Shown here piece after piece: positions 33,200-40,150 of a DNA stretch of 40,150 bases. The notes beneath the pieces are model-generated. The model made no database searches. It saw nothing but the letters and a program-made list of their open reading frames with translations, and was not told where the DNA came from. Both the position numbers and the translations under genes were made by a program. Every line of letters starts with the position of its first letter. Position 1 is the first letter of the stretch. The stretch comes from JBOGIG01 sp050742455 (GTDB lineage Bacteria > Actinomycetota > Acidimicrobiia > Acidimicrobiales > JBOGIG01). The stretch spans positions 1 to 40,150 of the forward strand of contig JBOGIG010000077.1 of the NCBI GenBank assembly GCA_050742455.1. The letters are read 5' to 3'.

Positions 33200-34234
33200 T
33201 CAGTGGATGGGACGACGTCGGCGCCATGGGGTCGAGATGGCCGGAGTCTGATAGCCGTTGTCATCGGGATGAATGGTCAATCCGGGGGCCACGATAGCGT
33301 CGACGGCATTCATGATGTCATCGGACAACATGAGATCGGCCGTGGGGATTTGATCGTGGAGTTGCTCCATGGTGCGCGGACCGATGATGGCCGAGGTCAC
33401 CGACGGGTGGCGAAGCACGAACCCCAAGGCCAGATGGGTCATTGGCAAATCGGACTGGGCCGCCAGGGCCACCAGCTTTTCCACCGCGTCCAACTTGGCG
33501 GCGTTGGCCGGAACCGAGAAGTCGTAGCGTGCGGGCAGGCGGGCCGCCCGCCCTCCGCTGGGAGCAGGCTGGTCCTTGCGGTAACGACCGGTCAGCCACC
33601 CTCCATTGAGGGGACTCCAAACGATGGCTCCCATGTCGTGGCGCTCACAGGTAGGCAGCACTGAGGTCTCGATACCCCGGGCCAGGATCGAGTAGGGCGG
33701 TTGCTCGCATATGAATCGCTCTCGTCCCCGGCGCTCCGCCACCCACTGGGCTTCGACGATCTCCTCGGCAGGAAAGGTAGAGCTGCCCAGGTAGCGGACC
33801 TTGCCCGAATGCACCAGATCGGAAAGAGCGCCCAGTGTCTCGTCGATATCGCATGTCGGATCGGGTCGATGGATCTGATAGAGGTCGATCCAATCGGTTC
33901 CTAGGCGGCGCAGGCTGGCTTCACACTCCGAGATTATCCAGCGCCGCGAATTGCCTGTCTGGTTGCGATCCTTGCCCATGGGGGCGTGGGCCTTGGTGGC
34001 GAGAACGACGTTGTCCCGCTTGGACCCGGCCAGGGCACGGCCCACGATCTCCTCGGATTCGCCCGCTGAGTAGACGTCGGCGGTGTCGATGAAGTTGATG
34101 CCGGCATCCAGGGCGGTGTCGATAATTCGAACACAGTCATCGTGATCGGGGTTACCCCATTGGCCGAACATCATTGCCCCCAGACACAGGGACGAGACCT
34201 TCACTCCGGTGCGGGACAGGGTGCGGTACTTCAT
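33200..34234 (-). CDS. Aldo/keto reductase
   Basis: A 344-residue NADPH-dependent oxidoreductase of the TIM-barrel AKR family. The catalytic tetrad is visible: Asp and Tyr in NFIDTADVYSAG, Lys in NVVLATKAHAP, His in DLYQIHRPDP. The opening MKYRTLSRTGVKVSSLCLGA and the SPLNGGWLTGRY segment place it with the AKR12-like/YajO/Tas group common in actinobacteria. Substrate unknown. Its ATG overlaps the MBL stop codon (ATGA), so translation is coupled. The strong ribosome-binding-like sequence near 33130 on the opposite strand is not evidence for another gene here. Confidence 0.92.
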   Translation of the reverse strand: MKYRTLSRTGVKVSSLCLGAMMFGQWGNPDHDDCVRIIDTALDAGINFIDTADVYSAGESEEIVGRALAGSKRDNVVLATKAHAPMGKDRNQTGNSRRWIISECEASLRRLGTDWIDLYQIHRPDPTCDIDETLGALSDLVHSGKVRYLGSSTFPAEEIVEAQWVAERRGRERFICEQPPYSILARGIETSVLPTCERHDMGAIVWSPLNGGWLTGRYRKDQPAPSGGRAARLPARYDFSVPANAAKLDAVEKLVALAAQSDLPMTHLALGFVLRHPSVTSAIIGPRTMEQLHDQIPTADLMLSDDIMNAVDAIVAPGLTIHPDDNGYQTPAISTPWRRRRPIH

Positions 34235-35379
34235 GGATGGGCCTCCTGATGATCGGCGATTACGGCGCTTGAGGCCACTATGGGGGCTACGGAGTAGATG
34301 AGGGTATCGCCTTGGCGGCGCCGTTCGGCCTTGCCACCGAGGCGGAGGTGCTCCAGATGAGCGTACGTCTCGCTCTCGGCCATGGTTCCCCAGCTCCTGG
34401 GTTTGAACAGCTCGTGGGAGATGTCGGTCACCGAGGCGGGCCCCAAGGCGCCTGATATATCGGCCAAACGATCCAGGCGCTCCCGGTGGTGTTCTTTGAT
34501 GGCCTTTACCCTTTGGGCGATACCGTCAAAGGGTTGACCGTGGGCGGGCAGGACCCGGGGCTTGTCCTCAAGGGACCCGACCCGGTCCAGGGAGGCCACG
34601 AATTCGCTCAGAGGATCCTGGCCCGATCCGACTCCGGAGATGTGGGGGGTAATGGTCGGCAACACGTGGTCTCCCGACAGCAGCATTCCTGCCGCAGGGT
34701 CGTGCAGGCAGATGTGGTCGAGGGTATGGCCGGGAGTGAACAAAGTCACCCACTCCCGATCCCCGGCCTCGAACACCTCACCGTCAACGAGCCGTCGGGT
34801 GGGATCGGGATCCACGTACGTGGCCACCAGGCCAGAGCGCATTGCCCTCCATGCCAATCGGCGCATCCGTGGCGGTTGGGGGGGCTTGGATCCCCAAGGG
34901 GTGATCGGCCCCCAGGAGTTGGTGTCCCGGCTTGACCGAGCTCCGCCCTCGACACCATCGGATTGGTTGGACGCCCCATCACCCTCGCCTGGCCCATCGA
35001 CTTCGTCACACGGGTCGGGCTTGCGCACCCGCCAGCCGGTTCGAAAGTTCTCATGGGTTACCAGCGCTGCGCCCGACTCTCGGGCCAGACGTCCGGCATT
35101 TCCGAAATGGTCCGGATGCGAGTGAGTGACGACAATCGTGTGGATGTCCTTGGTGGCCAGGCCGGCCTGCTTGAGGCGATCGGTCAGAGCGGCCCAAGAC
35201 GTCCGTCCTGGAAGGCCCACATCGACCAGAGTGGCGCCGCGCTTGTCGGTGAGTGCATAGCAGTTGACGTGGCCCAGTCCGGGCATATTAATCGGAAGTT
35301 GGAAGCGCAAGATCCCAGGCGCCATCTCCTTGACGGTGTCTTCGGGCGGTTGTTGCTCCTGGCGCTGGGGACGATCCAC
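34231..35379 (-). CDS. MBL fold metallo-hydrolase
   Basis: A 382-residue metallo-beta-lactamase-fold hydrolase. Zinc ligands: VVTHSHPDHFGNAG (HxHxDH), the Asp in MLLSGDHVLPTI and the His in PAHGQPF. The C-terminal part (LFKPRSWGTMAESETYAHLE) is the LACTB2/HGGL-like winged-helix extension. Between them a hydrophilic insert (about residues 130-180) is unusually long. The substrate may be a thioester such as acyl-CoA or a lactone; this is inference. GTG 35379 is chosen with AGGGTG upstream; an internal ATG at residue 18 is possible. First gene of the MBL-AKR pair, divergent from the second LLM gene across a palindrome. Confidence 0.85.
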   Translation of the reverse strand: MDRPQRQEQQPPEDTVKEMAPGILRFQLPINMPGLGHVNCYALTDKRGATLVDVGLPGRTSWAALTDRLKQAGLATKDIHTIVVTHSHPDHFGNAGRLARESGAALVTHENFRTGWRVRKPDPCDEVDGPGEGDGASNQSDGVEGGARSSRDTNSWGPITPWGSKPPQPPRMRRLAWRAMRSGLVATYVDPDPTRRLVDGEVFEAGDREWVTLFTPGHTLDHICLHDPAAGMLLSGDHVLPTITPHISGVGSGQDPLSEFVASLDRVGSLEDKPRVLPAHGQPFDGIAQRVKAIKEHHRERLDRLADISGALGPASVTDISHELFKPRSWGTMAESETYAHLEHLRLGGKAERRRQGDTLIYSVAPIVASSAVIADHQEAHP

Positions 35380-35392
35380 GAATTCACCCTAC

Positions 35393-35408
35393 TTGACCAC
35401 CTGGTCAA
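35393..35408. promoter_or_regulatory. 16-bp palindrome in the divergent MBL/LLM promoter region
   Basis: TTGACCA (35393-35399), CC, TGGTCAA (35402-35408) is a perfect hyphenated palindrome in a 63-bp divergent gap. Each strand presents TTGACC, which resembles a -35 element. A dimeric regulator could control the MBL-AKR operon and the LLM gene together. No convincing -10 was found for either side. Confidence 0.6.
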
Positions 35409-35442
35409 TTACACATGAGGATCTGGCCCAAGGAGGGACCAA

Positions 35443-36471
35443 ATGAGACTGAGCATGCCCCTTAGCTATGCCGGTGGGTTCAAAGACGCCACGGATCAGG
35501 TAGTGGCCCTGGAGGGCGCTGGCCTGGATGTGGTGTGGGTGGCCGAGGCCTACGGGTACGACGCGCCCAGCCTCATGGGCTATTTGGCTGCCCGCACCAC
35601 CACGGTCCAGATCGGGGCCGCCATCTTGCCCATATATTCCCGGACCCCAACTTTGCTGGCCCAGACGGCGGCCGGGATCGACTACGTGTCGGGTGGGAGG
35701 GCCATTCTCGGCCTGGGGGCGTCCGGCCCCCAAGTCATCGAGGGGTGGCACGGAGTGCCCTACGACAAGCCCTTGACCCGCACCCGAGAGATCATCGAAG
35801 TTTGCCGGAAGGTGTGGAAACGGGAGGTCCTCACCCATCACGGCCTCTATGACATTCCCCTTCCGCCCGGACAGGGGACCGGGCTGGGCAAGGCCCTCAA
35901 GATGATCACCCATCCCGTTCGCGATGCCATTCCCGTCTACGTGGCATCGCTTGGCCCGGCCAACGTCGCCATGACGGCGGAGGTGGCGGACGGCTGGCTG
36001 CCCATACTGTTCATCCCAGAAAAGGCCTCGTCCGTCTGGGGTGATTCCCTCCGAAAGGGATCGGCGGTCCGGGACGCAAGTCTGGGATCACTCGAAATCG
36101 TGGCGGGCGGGGTTCTGGCCATCGGAGAAGGCCTCGACCATCTTGTCGACGCCATGCGGCCCATGGTGGCCCTGTACGTGGGGGGCATGGGGGCACGGGG
36201 CAAGAACTTCTACAACGACCTGGCCTGTCGCTATGGCTACGAGGCCGAGGCAGCCAAGGTTCAGGACCTGTACCTGTCCGGAAAGAAGGATGAAGCTGCC
36301 GCAGCCCTTCCTGACGATATGGTTCGTTCCATGGCCCTGGTCGGTTCCGAGGGATATGTCCGGGACCGAATCGCTGCCTACCAGGACGCCGGCGTAACCA
36401 TGTTGAACATCACCCCCATCGGACCCGATCCGATCAAAGTGGTCGAACAGGTAAAGGGCTGGATCACCTGA
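35443..36471 (+). CDS. LLM class F420-dependent oxidoreductase (second copy)
   Basis: A 342-residue luciferase-like protein. MRLSMPLSYAGGFKDATDQV, LDVVWVAEAYGYDAPSLMGY and LAARTTTVQIGAAILPIYSR match the large F420-dependent subfamily typical of mycobacteria and Acidimicrobiia. LGLGASGPQVIEGWHGVPY and PVYVASLGPANVAMTAEVAD are further signature segments. The start is well supported by AAGGAGG eight bases before the ATG. It is about 20% longer than the LLM protein at 7194 and clearly not a recent duplicate of it. Its context with an acyl-CoA ligase, AKR and MBL hydrolase suggests degradation of a lipid, terpenoid or other hydrophobic substrate, which is inference. Confidence 0.92.
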   Translation: MRLSMPLSYAGGFKDATDQVVALEGAGLDVVWVAEAYGYDAPSLMGYLAARTTTVQIGAAILPIYSRTPTLLAQTAAGIDYVSGGRAILGLGASGPQVIEGWHGVPYDKPLTRTREIIEVCRKVWKREVLTHHGLYDIPLPPGQGTGLGKALKMITHPVRDAIPVYVASLGPANVAMTAEVADGWLPILFIPEKASSVWGDSLRKGSAVRDASLGSLEIVAGGVLAIGEGLDHLVDAMRPMVALYVGGMGARGKNFYNDLACRYGYEAEAAKVQDLYLSGKKDEAAAALPDDMVRSMALVGSEGYVRDRIAAYQDAGVTMLNITPIGPDPIKVVEQVKGWIT

Positions 36472-36485
36472 CCCCCAGGCGCTTG

Positions 36486-36700
36486 GTGTGGGAGGGGATT
36501 CGCTGGTTCAGCGGGTTCTGGCTCCTGTGGCGGGTACCGGGGATCGTTTCCGGTTTGGACACCGAGGTCGAGCCTTCTTCTGGGGCGGGCCCACGCTGCT
36601 CTTCTGGGACGGGCCCACGCCCCGCTGCATCGTGGTGCCCGAGCGGCTGAATCGCATCCTCAGCCGCCGGGCCACGGGAACCGAGATGGGACCTGCTTGA
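36486..36700 (+). other. Doubtful small ORF between LLM and orn
   Basis: A 70-codon frame from GTG 36488 to 36700, and another from GTG 36486, fill the 247-bp gap before orn. Neither resembles a family I know. A 20-bp imperfect direct repeat (CTTCTGGGGCGGGCCCACGC and a close copy near 36600) lies inside. The region may be non-coding or a decayed gene. Confidence 0.2.
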
Positions 36701-36717
36701 CCGTCGGGTGGCGTCCC

Positions 36718-37296
36718 TCAGGTGGAGACGATGTCGGGGGCAGTGGGGGAGAGAGTCGAGGGAGCAGGGGCGAATACGGCGTGTCGGTAGTAGGCCAGTT
36801 CAGCAACGGATTCCTTTATATCGTCCATGGCCCGGTGGCCGCCGGCCTTGCGGGGGGCGCCTGAATAGGCCTCGGGGTACCAGCGTCGGGCCAGTTCCTT
36901 GATCGAGGAGACATCGATGCAGCGGTAGTGGAGGTAGTTCTCGATGGCCGGGAGATGAGCGGCCAGGAATCGGCGGTCGGTACCGATGGAGTTGCCGCAC
37001 AGAGGAGCTGATCCGGCCTCGGGGGCATGTATTCGGATGAAGTCCAATGTGGCTGCCCCGGCCGCCTCCAGGGACGTGGTCGATGTTCCCGCTGCGGCCA
37101 GGAGTCCGCTACGGGTGTGCATGGACATGACCGGCTCGACCATGGAATCGAGGTCCGCCTGTTCGGTGGCGACCACGAGATCGGGGCCTTCGGCCAGGAT
37201 GTTCAGGTCGTCATCGGTGACCAAGGTGGCGATCTCAAGGATCTTGTCTTCCGCCGGGTCCAGGCCGGTCATCTCCAGGTCAATCCAAACGAGCAT
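36718..37296 (-). CDS. orn: Oligoribonuclease
   Basis: A 192-residue DEDDh 3'-5' exonuclease that degrades two-nucleotide RNA fragments (nanoRNA, and pGpG from c-di-GMP). The catalytic residues sit in VWIDLEMTGLD at the N-terminus, in the CGNSIGTDRRFLAAHLPAIE segment and in GHRAMDDIKESVAEL followed by YYRHAVF. ATG 37296 is chosen because homologs begin at MLVWID; the longer frame from 37341 is not conserved. It is divergent from dut, across a 122-bp gap. Single-copy housekeeping gene in actinobacteria. Confidence 0.95.
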   Translation of the reverse strand: MLVWIDLEMTGLDPAEDKILEIATLVTDDDLNILAEGPDLVVATEQADLDSMVEPVMSMHTRSGLLAAAGTSTTSLEAAGAATLDFIRIHAPEAGSAPLCGNSIGTDRRFLAAHLPAIENYLHYRCIDVSSIKELARRWYPEAYSGAPRKAGGHRAMDDIKESVAELAYYRHAVFAPAPSTLSPTAPDIVST

Positions 37297-37418
37297 GACT
37301 GTGCATGCTAACGGGCTCCTGCCCCAACCTGGCCGGGCCACCGCCGGCTTCGTCCAATGGGGGGGCCAAGGCGGCTCCGGCTCGGTGACGCAGCCGCTCT
37401 GACACTAATGTCGGTGCC

Positions 37419-37856
37419 ATGCTGCGGGTGGACATCACGTTGCTCGATGATGGGATCCCTCCGCCCACCTATGCCAGGCCTGGCGATGCCGGGGCCGACC
37501 TGGTGGCCCGCCACGGAGCAGAGCTGGCTCCCGGCGGGGGACGTGCCTTGATCTCCACCGGCATTGCCCTGGCCATTCCCTCCGGCTTTGCCGGACTTGT
37601 CCAGCCTCGTAGTGGACTGGCCCTGCGCCACGGCGTCACATGCCTGAACACCCCTGGTCTGATCGACTCGGGCTACCGGGATGAAGTCAAGGTTCTCCTG
37701 GTGAATACCGATCCATGTCGGCCGTACGAGGTCAAGAGGGGTGACCGTATTGCGCAACTGGTCATTCAGGCCGTGGAGGAAGCCCAGTTCAACGTCGTCG
37801 AATCATTGTCGACCAGTGAACGGGCCACAGGCGGATTCGGACACACCGGCGTATGA
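37419..37856 (+). CDS. dut: dUTP diphosphatase
   Basis: A 145-residue trimeric dUTPase that hydrolyses dUTP to dUMP and pyrophosphate, keeping uracil out of DNA and feeding thymidylate synthesis. All five motifs are visible: ARPGDAGADL, PRSGLALRHGV, NTPGLIDSGYRDEVKV, RGDRIAQLVI and ERATGGFGHTG. ATG 37419 gives the standard MLRVDITLLDDG start. Its stop codon overlaps the WS/DGAT start (ATGA), an unexpected pairing of nucleotide and lipid genes. Confidence 0.96.
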   Translation: MLRVDITLLDDGIPPPTYARPGDAGADLVARHGAELAPGGGRALISTGIALAIPSGFAGLVQPRSGLALRHGVTCLNTPGLIDSGYRDEVKVLLVNTDPCRPYEVKRGDRIAQLVIQAVEEAQFNVVESLSTSERATGGFGHTGV

Positions 37857-39436
37857 AGCGCCTGACCGGGCTGGACAGCACGTTTCTGTCGGTGGAGACC
37901 TCAGCCATGCACATGCACGTGGCCTCCACTCTCATCTATGACCCGAGTGGGATACCGGGAGGTCTGACATTCGAGCGAGTGCGCGATCTGGTCGCCGCGC
38001 GTCTGGACCGGCTGCCTCCGTTCCGACGCAGGTTGGTGGAGATCCCCTTCCAGCTCCATCACCCGTTATGGATCGAGGACCCTGCCTTCGATCTGGACTA
38101 CCACCTGCGCCGAGCGTGCCTGCCCCATCCGGGTGGATACGACGAACTGGTCCGCTTTGCTGGGGACGTGATGGGTCGGCGGCTCGATCGATCCAAGCCA
38201 CTGTGGGAAATGTACGTGGTGGAGGGTTTGGCCGGAGGCATGGTCGGAGTCATCACCAAGGTGCATCACGCTGCCGTCGACGGCGTGGCCGGTGCCGAGC
38301 TCACAGTCAACCTGCTGGACCTGACGCCTGATCCCGAGCCCTTGCCCCCCCCGGAAAAGGAGTGGAGACCCGACCGCATACCTTCGGATGCGGAACTGGT
38401 CAGTTATGCCTTGTCCTCGCTGGCCCTCCATCCCCAGGCCATCGTCGAATCGGTCCGGCGCACTACCGAGGCCGCCCTTGGGATCAGGAGGCGCAACCGG
38501 GAGGAGGGGGTCGTAGCCCCGCCCTCTTTGTTCGACGCACCTCGCACCTCGCTCAACGCCACCATCACCCCCCACCGCCTGGTGGCGTTCACCGACGTCG
38601 ACCTGGACGAGGTGAAGTTGGTCCGGCGGGCATTTGGGGCCAAGGTCAACGATGTGGTCCTGGCACTGTGCTCGGGGGCCCTGCGCCATTACCTGAGCGA
38701 ACGGGGCGAGGACGTCACCCAGCCCTTGGTGGCCATGGTTCCGATCTCGGTCCGGTCCGATGGCGAGTCGGGGTCGGGAGGTAATCGGGTGTCAGGGATG
38801 CTTACCACCCTGGCCAGCCACCTGGAGGATCCTGTCGAACGTTTGGCCGCCATCACCGATGGGTCCAAGCAGGCCAAGAACCAGGACCAGGTGCTCGGTC
38901 CCGATGTTCTGGCTGGCTGGGCCGAATTTGCCGCCCCGGCCGTGGCGATGCGGGCAGTCCGGTGGGTCTCGAACCTTCGCATCGCCGACCTGGTCCGGCC
39001 CCCTTTCAACGTGACCATCTCCAATGTTCCCGGTCCGGACTTTCCCCTGTATTTTGCCGGCGCCGAGCTCCAGCGCTTCTACCCCATGGGGCCCATCGCC
39101 GACGCCGGTGGCCTCAACATGACGGTCATGAGCTACAGGGGCCGGGTTTATTTCGGCTTGGTGGCCTGTCGGGAGACAGTGCCTGGGGTGGACGCCATCG
39201 CTCGGTACATTCCCCTGGCCCTGGCTCAGCTGGTAACCGCGGCCCGGACCGTGAACGAGCCGGTACATGCCGGATCGGCACAGCGTCGGGCGAAGGACAA
39301 GACCAAGGCTGCGCCGCGGAACAAACCCAAGGTCGCGCCTCGGAACAAAACCAAGGCCGCGCCGAAGGCCAAGACCGGGGGCCGCGCCACGTCTGGGAGC
39401 AAGTTGAAAACGGGTGGCCAACGGTCGGTTAACTAG
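37853..39436 (+). CDS. Wax ester synthase/diacylglycerol acyltransferase (WS/DGAT) with basic tail
   Basis: A 527-residue acyltransferase that esterifies long-chain alcohols or diacylglycerol with acyl-CoA, forming storage lipid at the membrane. The catalytic motif HHAAVDG lies at residues 138-144, after TGLDSTFLSVETSAMHMHVA and PFRRRLVEIPFQLHHPLWIE. NVTISNVPGPDFPLYFAGAE and LNMTVMSYRGRVYFG mark the C-terminal domain. The last ~50 residues are an unusual Lys/Ala/Pro/Arg-rich tail with repeats such as KAAPRNKPKVAPRNK, much like histone H1 tails and absent from most family members. Fused by ATGA overlap to dut. Acyl-CoA could come from the ligase at 31362. Confidence 0.92.
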   Translation: MKRLTGLDSTFLSVETSAMHMHVASTLIYDPSGIPGGLTFERVRDLVAARLDRLPPFRRRLVEIPFQLHHPLWIEDPAFDLDYHLRRACLPHPGGYDELVRFAGDVMGRRLDRSKPLWEMYVVEGLAGGMVGVITKVHHAAVDGVAGAELTVNLLDLTPDPEPLPPPEKEWRPDRIPSDAELVSYALSSLALHPQAIVESVRRTTEAALGIRRRNREEGVVAPPSLFDAPRTSLNATITPHRLVAFTDVDLDEVKLVRRAFGAKVNDVVLALCSGALRHYLSERGEDVTQPLVAMVPISVRSDGESGSGGNRVSGMLTTLASHLEDPVERLAAITDGSKQAKNQDQVLGPDVLAGWAEFAAPAVAMRAVRWVSNLRIADLVRPPFNVTISNVPGPDFPLYFAGAELQRFYPMGPIADAGGLNMTVMSYRGRVYFGLVACRETVPGVDAIARYIPLALAQLVTAARTVNEPVHAGSAQRRAKDKTKAAPRNKPKVAPRNKTKAAPKAKTGGRATSGSKLKTGGQRSVN

Positions 39437-39469
39437 ACGGCCGCCTTGGCTGGTATTGTCGGAAGCTAC

Positions 39470-39542
39470 GCGGACGTGGCTCAGCTGGTAGAGCATCACC
39501 TTGCCAAGGTGAGGGTCGCGGGTTCGAATCCCGTCGTCCGCT
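39470..39542 (+). tRNA. tRNA-Gly (anticodon GCC)
   Basis: A 73-nt cloverleaf. Acceptor stem GCGGACG pairs with CGTCCGC; the D arm contains AGCTGGTAGAGC; the anticodon stem TCACC/GGTGA holds loop TTGCCAA, so the anticodon is GCC; the T arm is CGCGGGTTCGAATCCCG. CCA is not encoded. It follows the WS/DGAT gene by 33 bp. Confidence 0.97.
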
Positions 39543-39569
39543 CCCAAAGAAACTCCAGGTCACAGCCTC

Positions 39570-39597
39570 GAAGAGGGACTCGACAGGGTCCCTCTTC
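39570..39597 (+). terminator. Hairpin after tRNA-Gly
   Basis: Perfect 10-bp arms GAAGAGGGAC (39570-39579) and GTCCCTCTTC (39588-39597) with an 8-nt loop. The T-run is weak (TGCTGTCT). Likely the terminator of the tRNA transcript. Confidence 0.6.
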
Positions 39598-39705
39598 TGC
39601 TGTCTCGGGAGCCCCGTAACCACACACGTTGGCTATGAATATCCCACGGATAATGGCCAGTGGGACATGGCTCGCTACTTCCCACCAACTGGTATCATCT
39701 AGGAT

Positions 39706-39963
39706 ATGTCTTCCGAACTTGCAGATTTGGCTCGGCCTGACGAGTACCGAGTCCACCTCGACGCGAAGCGTCGTCCCACTTTGCCGGCACGGTTGCTCGC
39801 GCAGGCCGGTGTGGCGGGTGAGAGGGACCTAATAGCGCACGTGATTGCTCCTGGGCGGATCGTTCTTGAGGACCCTGCTCTCGCGTTCAGCGAACTTCAG
39901 GATCAGGTTGCGTCCAAACTCGAGGACGCCGGTCAAACCGTGGACCCTACCTGTCAGGATTGA
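39706..39963 (+). CDS. AbrB/MazE-like swapped-hairpin protein, probable antitoxin
   Basis: An 85-residue protein. YRVHLDAKRRPTLPARLLAQ is the AbrB/SpoVT swapped-hairpin DNA-binding pattern, with VIAPGRIVLEDP as the second hairpin strand; the helical C-terminus would bind a toxin. ATG 39706 has a TAGGAT just upstream; TATCAT at 39693 could be a -10, making the message almost leaderless. No toxin frame follows: only about 100 bp separate it from a transposase start. It may have lost its toxin, be solitary, or regulate other genes. Upstream an imperfect inverted repeat (CCAGTGGGA ... TCCCaccaACTGG, 39658-39692) could be its operator. Confidence 0.72.
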   Translation: MSSELADLARPDEYRVHLDAKRRPTLPARLLAQAGVAGERDLIAHVIAPGRIVLEDPALAFSELQDQVASKLEDAGQTVDPTCQD

Positions 39964-40069
39964 GTGAGACGCCCGCTACCGCGGATCATCCCTCGTAGGG
40001 CGAGAATGGAACACCTGATTGAAGTCACTTCCTACTGCATTGCTCGACAGCCGCGTCCAAAATGGGGAC

Positions 40070-40150
40070 GTGCCCGAGATCGACCCGGCTGCCCGACCAG
40101 TTCGACGGAGATTCTCCGCCGACTACAAGCTGGCAATCCTTGCCGAGTAC
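40070..40150 (+). mobile_element. 5' end of an insertion-sequence transposase (IS3-like OrfA), runs off the window
   Basis: The last 27 codons read VPEIDPAARPVRRRFSADYK and then LAILAEY. The RRRFSADYKLAILAEY pattern is the usual helix-turn-helix start of IS3-family OrfA transposases. GTG 40070 is the likely start, although the frame is open upstream to a TTG near 40018. No terminal inverted repeat could be confirmed in the ~100 bp before it. Confidence 0.7.

Noticed and set aside
33142..33297. Small plus-strand ORF with a good GGAGGAG site, MKVWACRSGLGLML start
   Set aside because: It runs antisense into the 3' end of the aldo/keto reductase gene and has no recognisable family. A promoter-region coincidence is more likely, although a leader peptide cannot be excluded.
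39429..39756. Minus-strand frames with SNPRPSPWQG- and TTGFEPATLTLAR-like strings
   Set aside because: These are the usual false translations of tRNA genes read in antisense and its flank; the tRNA-Gly explains them.

Overview
The window is high-GC bacterial DNA, by eye roughly 60-65% G+C, with dense coding, many GTG/TTG starts and many 1-4 base overlaps between genes. The gene content points to Actinomycetota: SepH (DUF3071), an HK/Roadblock/DUF742/GTPase 'conservon', Ku plus LigD-type polymerase, WS/DGAT acyltransferase, a PimB'-like mannosyltransferase, several likely F420-linked oxidoreductases and a stand-alone class II ribonucleotide reductase. The combination suggests a deep-branching, Acidimicrobiia-like lineage rather than a mycobacterium or streptomycete. 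That placement is inference and was not tested by any search.

Layout. 0-4.4 kb: the 5' end of a GT-B glycosyltransferase and queG on the minus strand, then a PhyH dioxygenase, a YihY/BrkB membrane protein and an SDR on the plus strand. 4.4-6.6 kb: a secreted esterase plus TetR regulator cassette bounded by near-identical 22-bp direct repeats, which looks like an insertion at the 3' end of the neighbouring PPOX gene. 6.6-11.6 kb: PPOX and LLM flavin/F420 enzymes, sepH and glpK. 11.6-14.6 kb: nrdJ behind two NrdR-box-like sites. 14.7-19.9 kb: a stress and DNA-repair block with a small unknown protein, a STAS anti-anti-sigma factor, csbD with a SigB/SigF-type promoter, a broken hemerythrin remnant, ku, a LigD polymerase, an RsbW-like kinase with a coupled unknown protein, and two small membrane proteins. 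20-24.3 kb: the long helicase lhr with an SOS-box-like site just upstream. 24.5-28.4 kb: the four-gene conservon. 28.4-31.3 kb: an MFS transporter and PIG-L deacetylase, then a 1-Cys peroxiredoxin behind a palindrome that overlaps its promoter. 31.4-36.5 kb: acyl-CoA synthetase, aldo/keto reductase and an MBL hydrolase on the minus strand, divergent from a second LLM enzyme across a perfect palindrome. 36.7-39.4 kb: orn, dut and a WS/DGAT acyltransferase. 39.5 kb to the end: tRNA-Gly(GCC), an AbrB-like protein and the start of a transposase, probably the edge of an accessory region.

How the parts may work together. Several loci point to DNA damage and nucleotide supply: ku and the LigD polymerase for end joining, lhr under a likely LexA site, nrdJ under likely NrdR sites, dut and orn. 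They are mixed with partner-switching stress regulators (a STAS protein and a HATPase kinase), while the matching sigma factor and phosphatase are not in the window. The rest is mainly redox and lipid metabolism. Domain calls are by recognition of motifs in the translated sequence. Promoter and operator calls are by eye against known consensus sequences and need genome-wide motif scoring.
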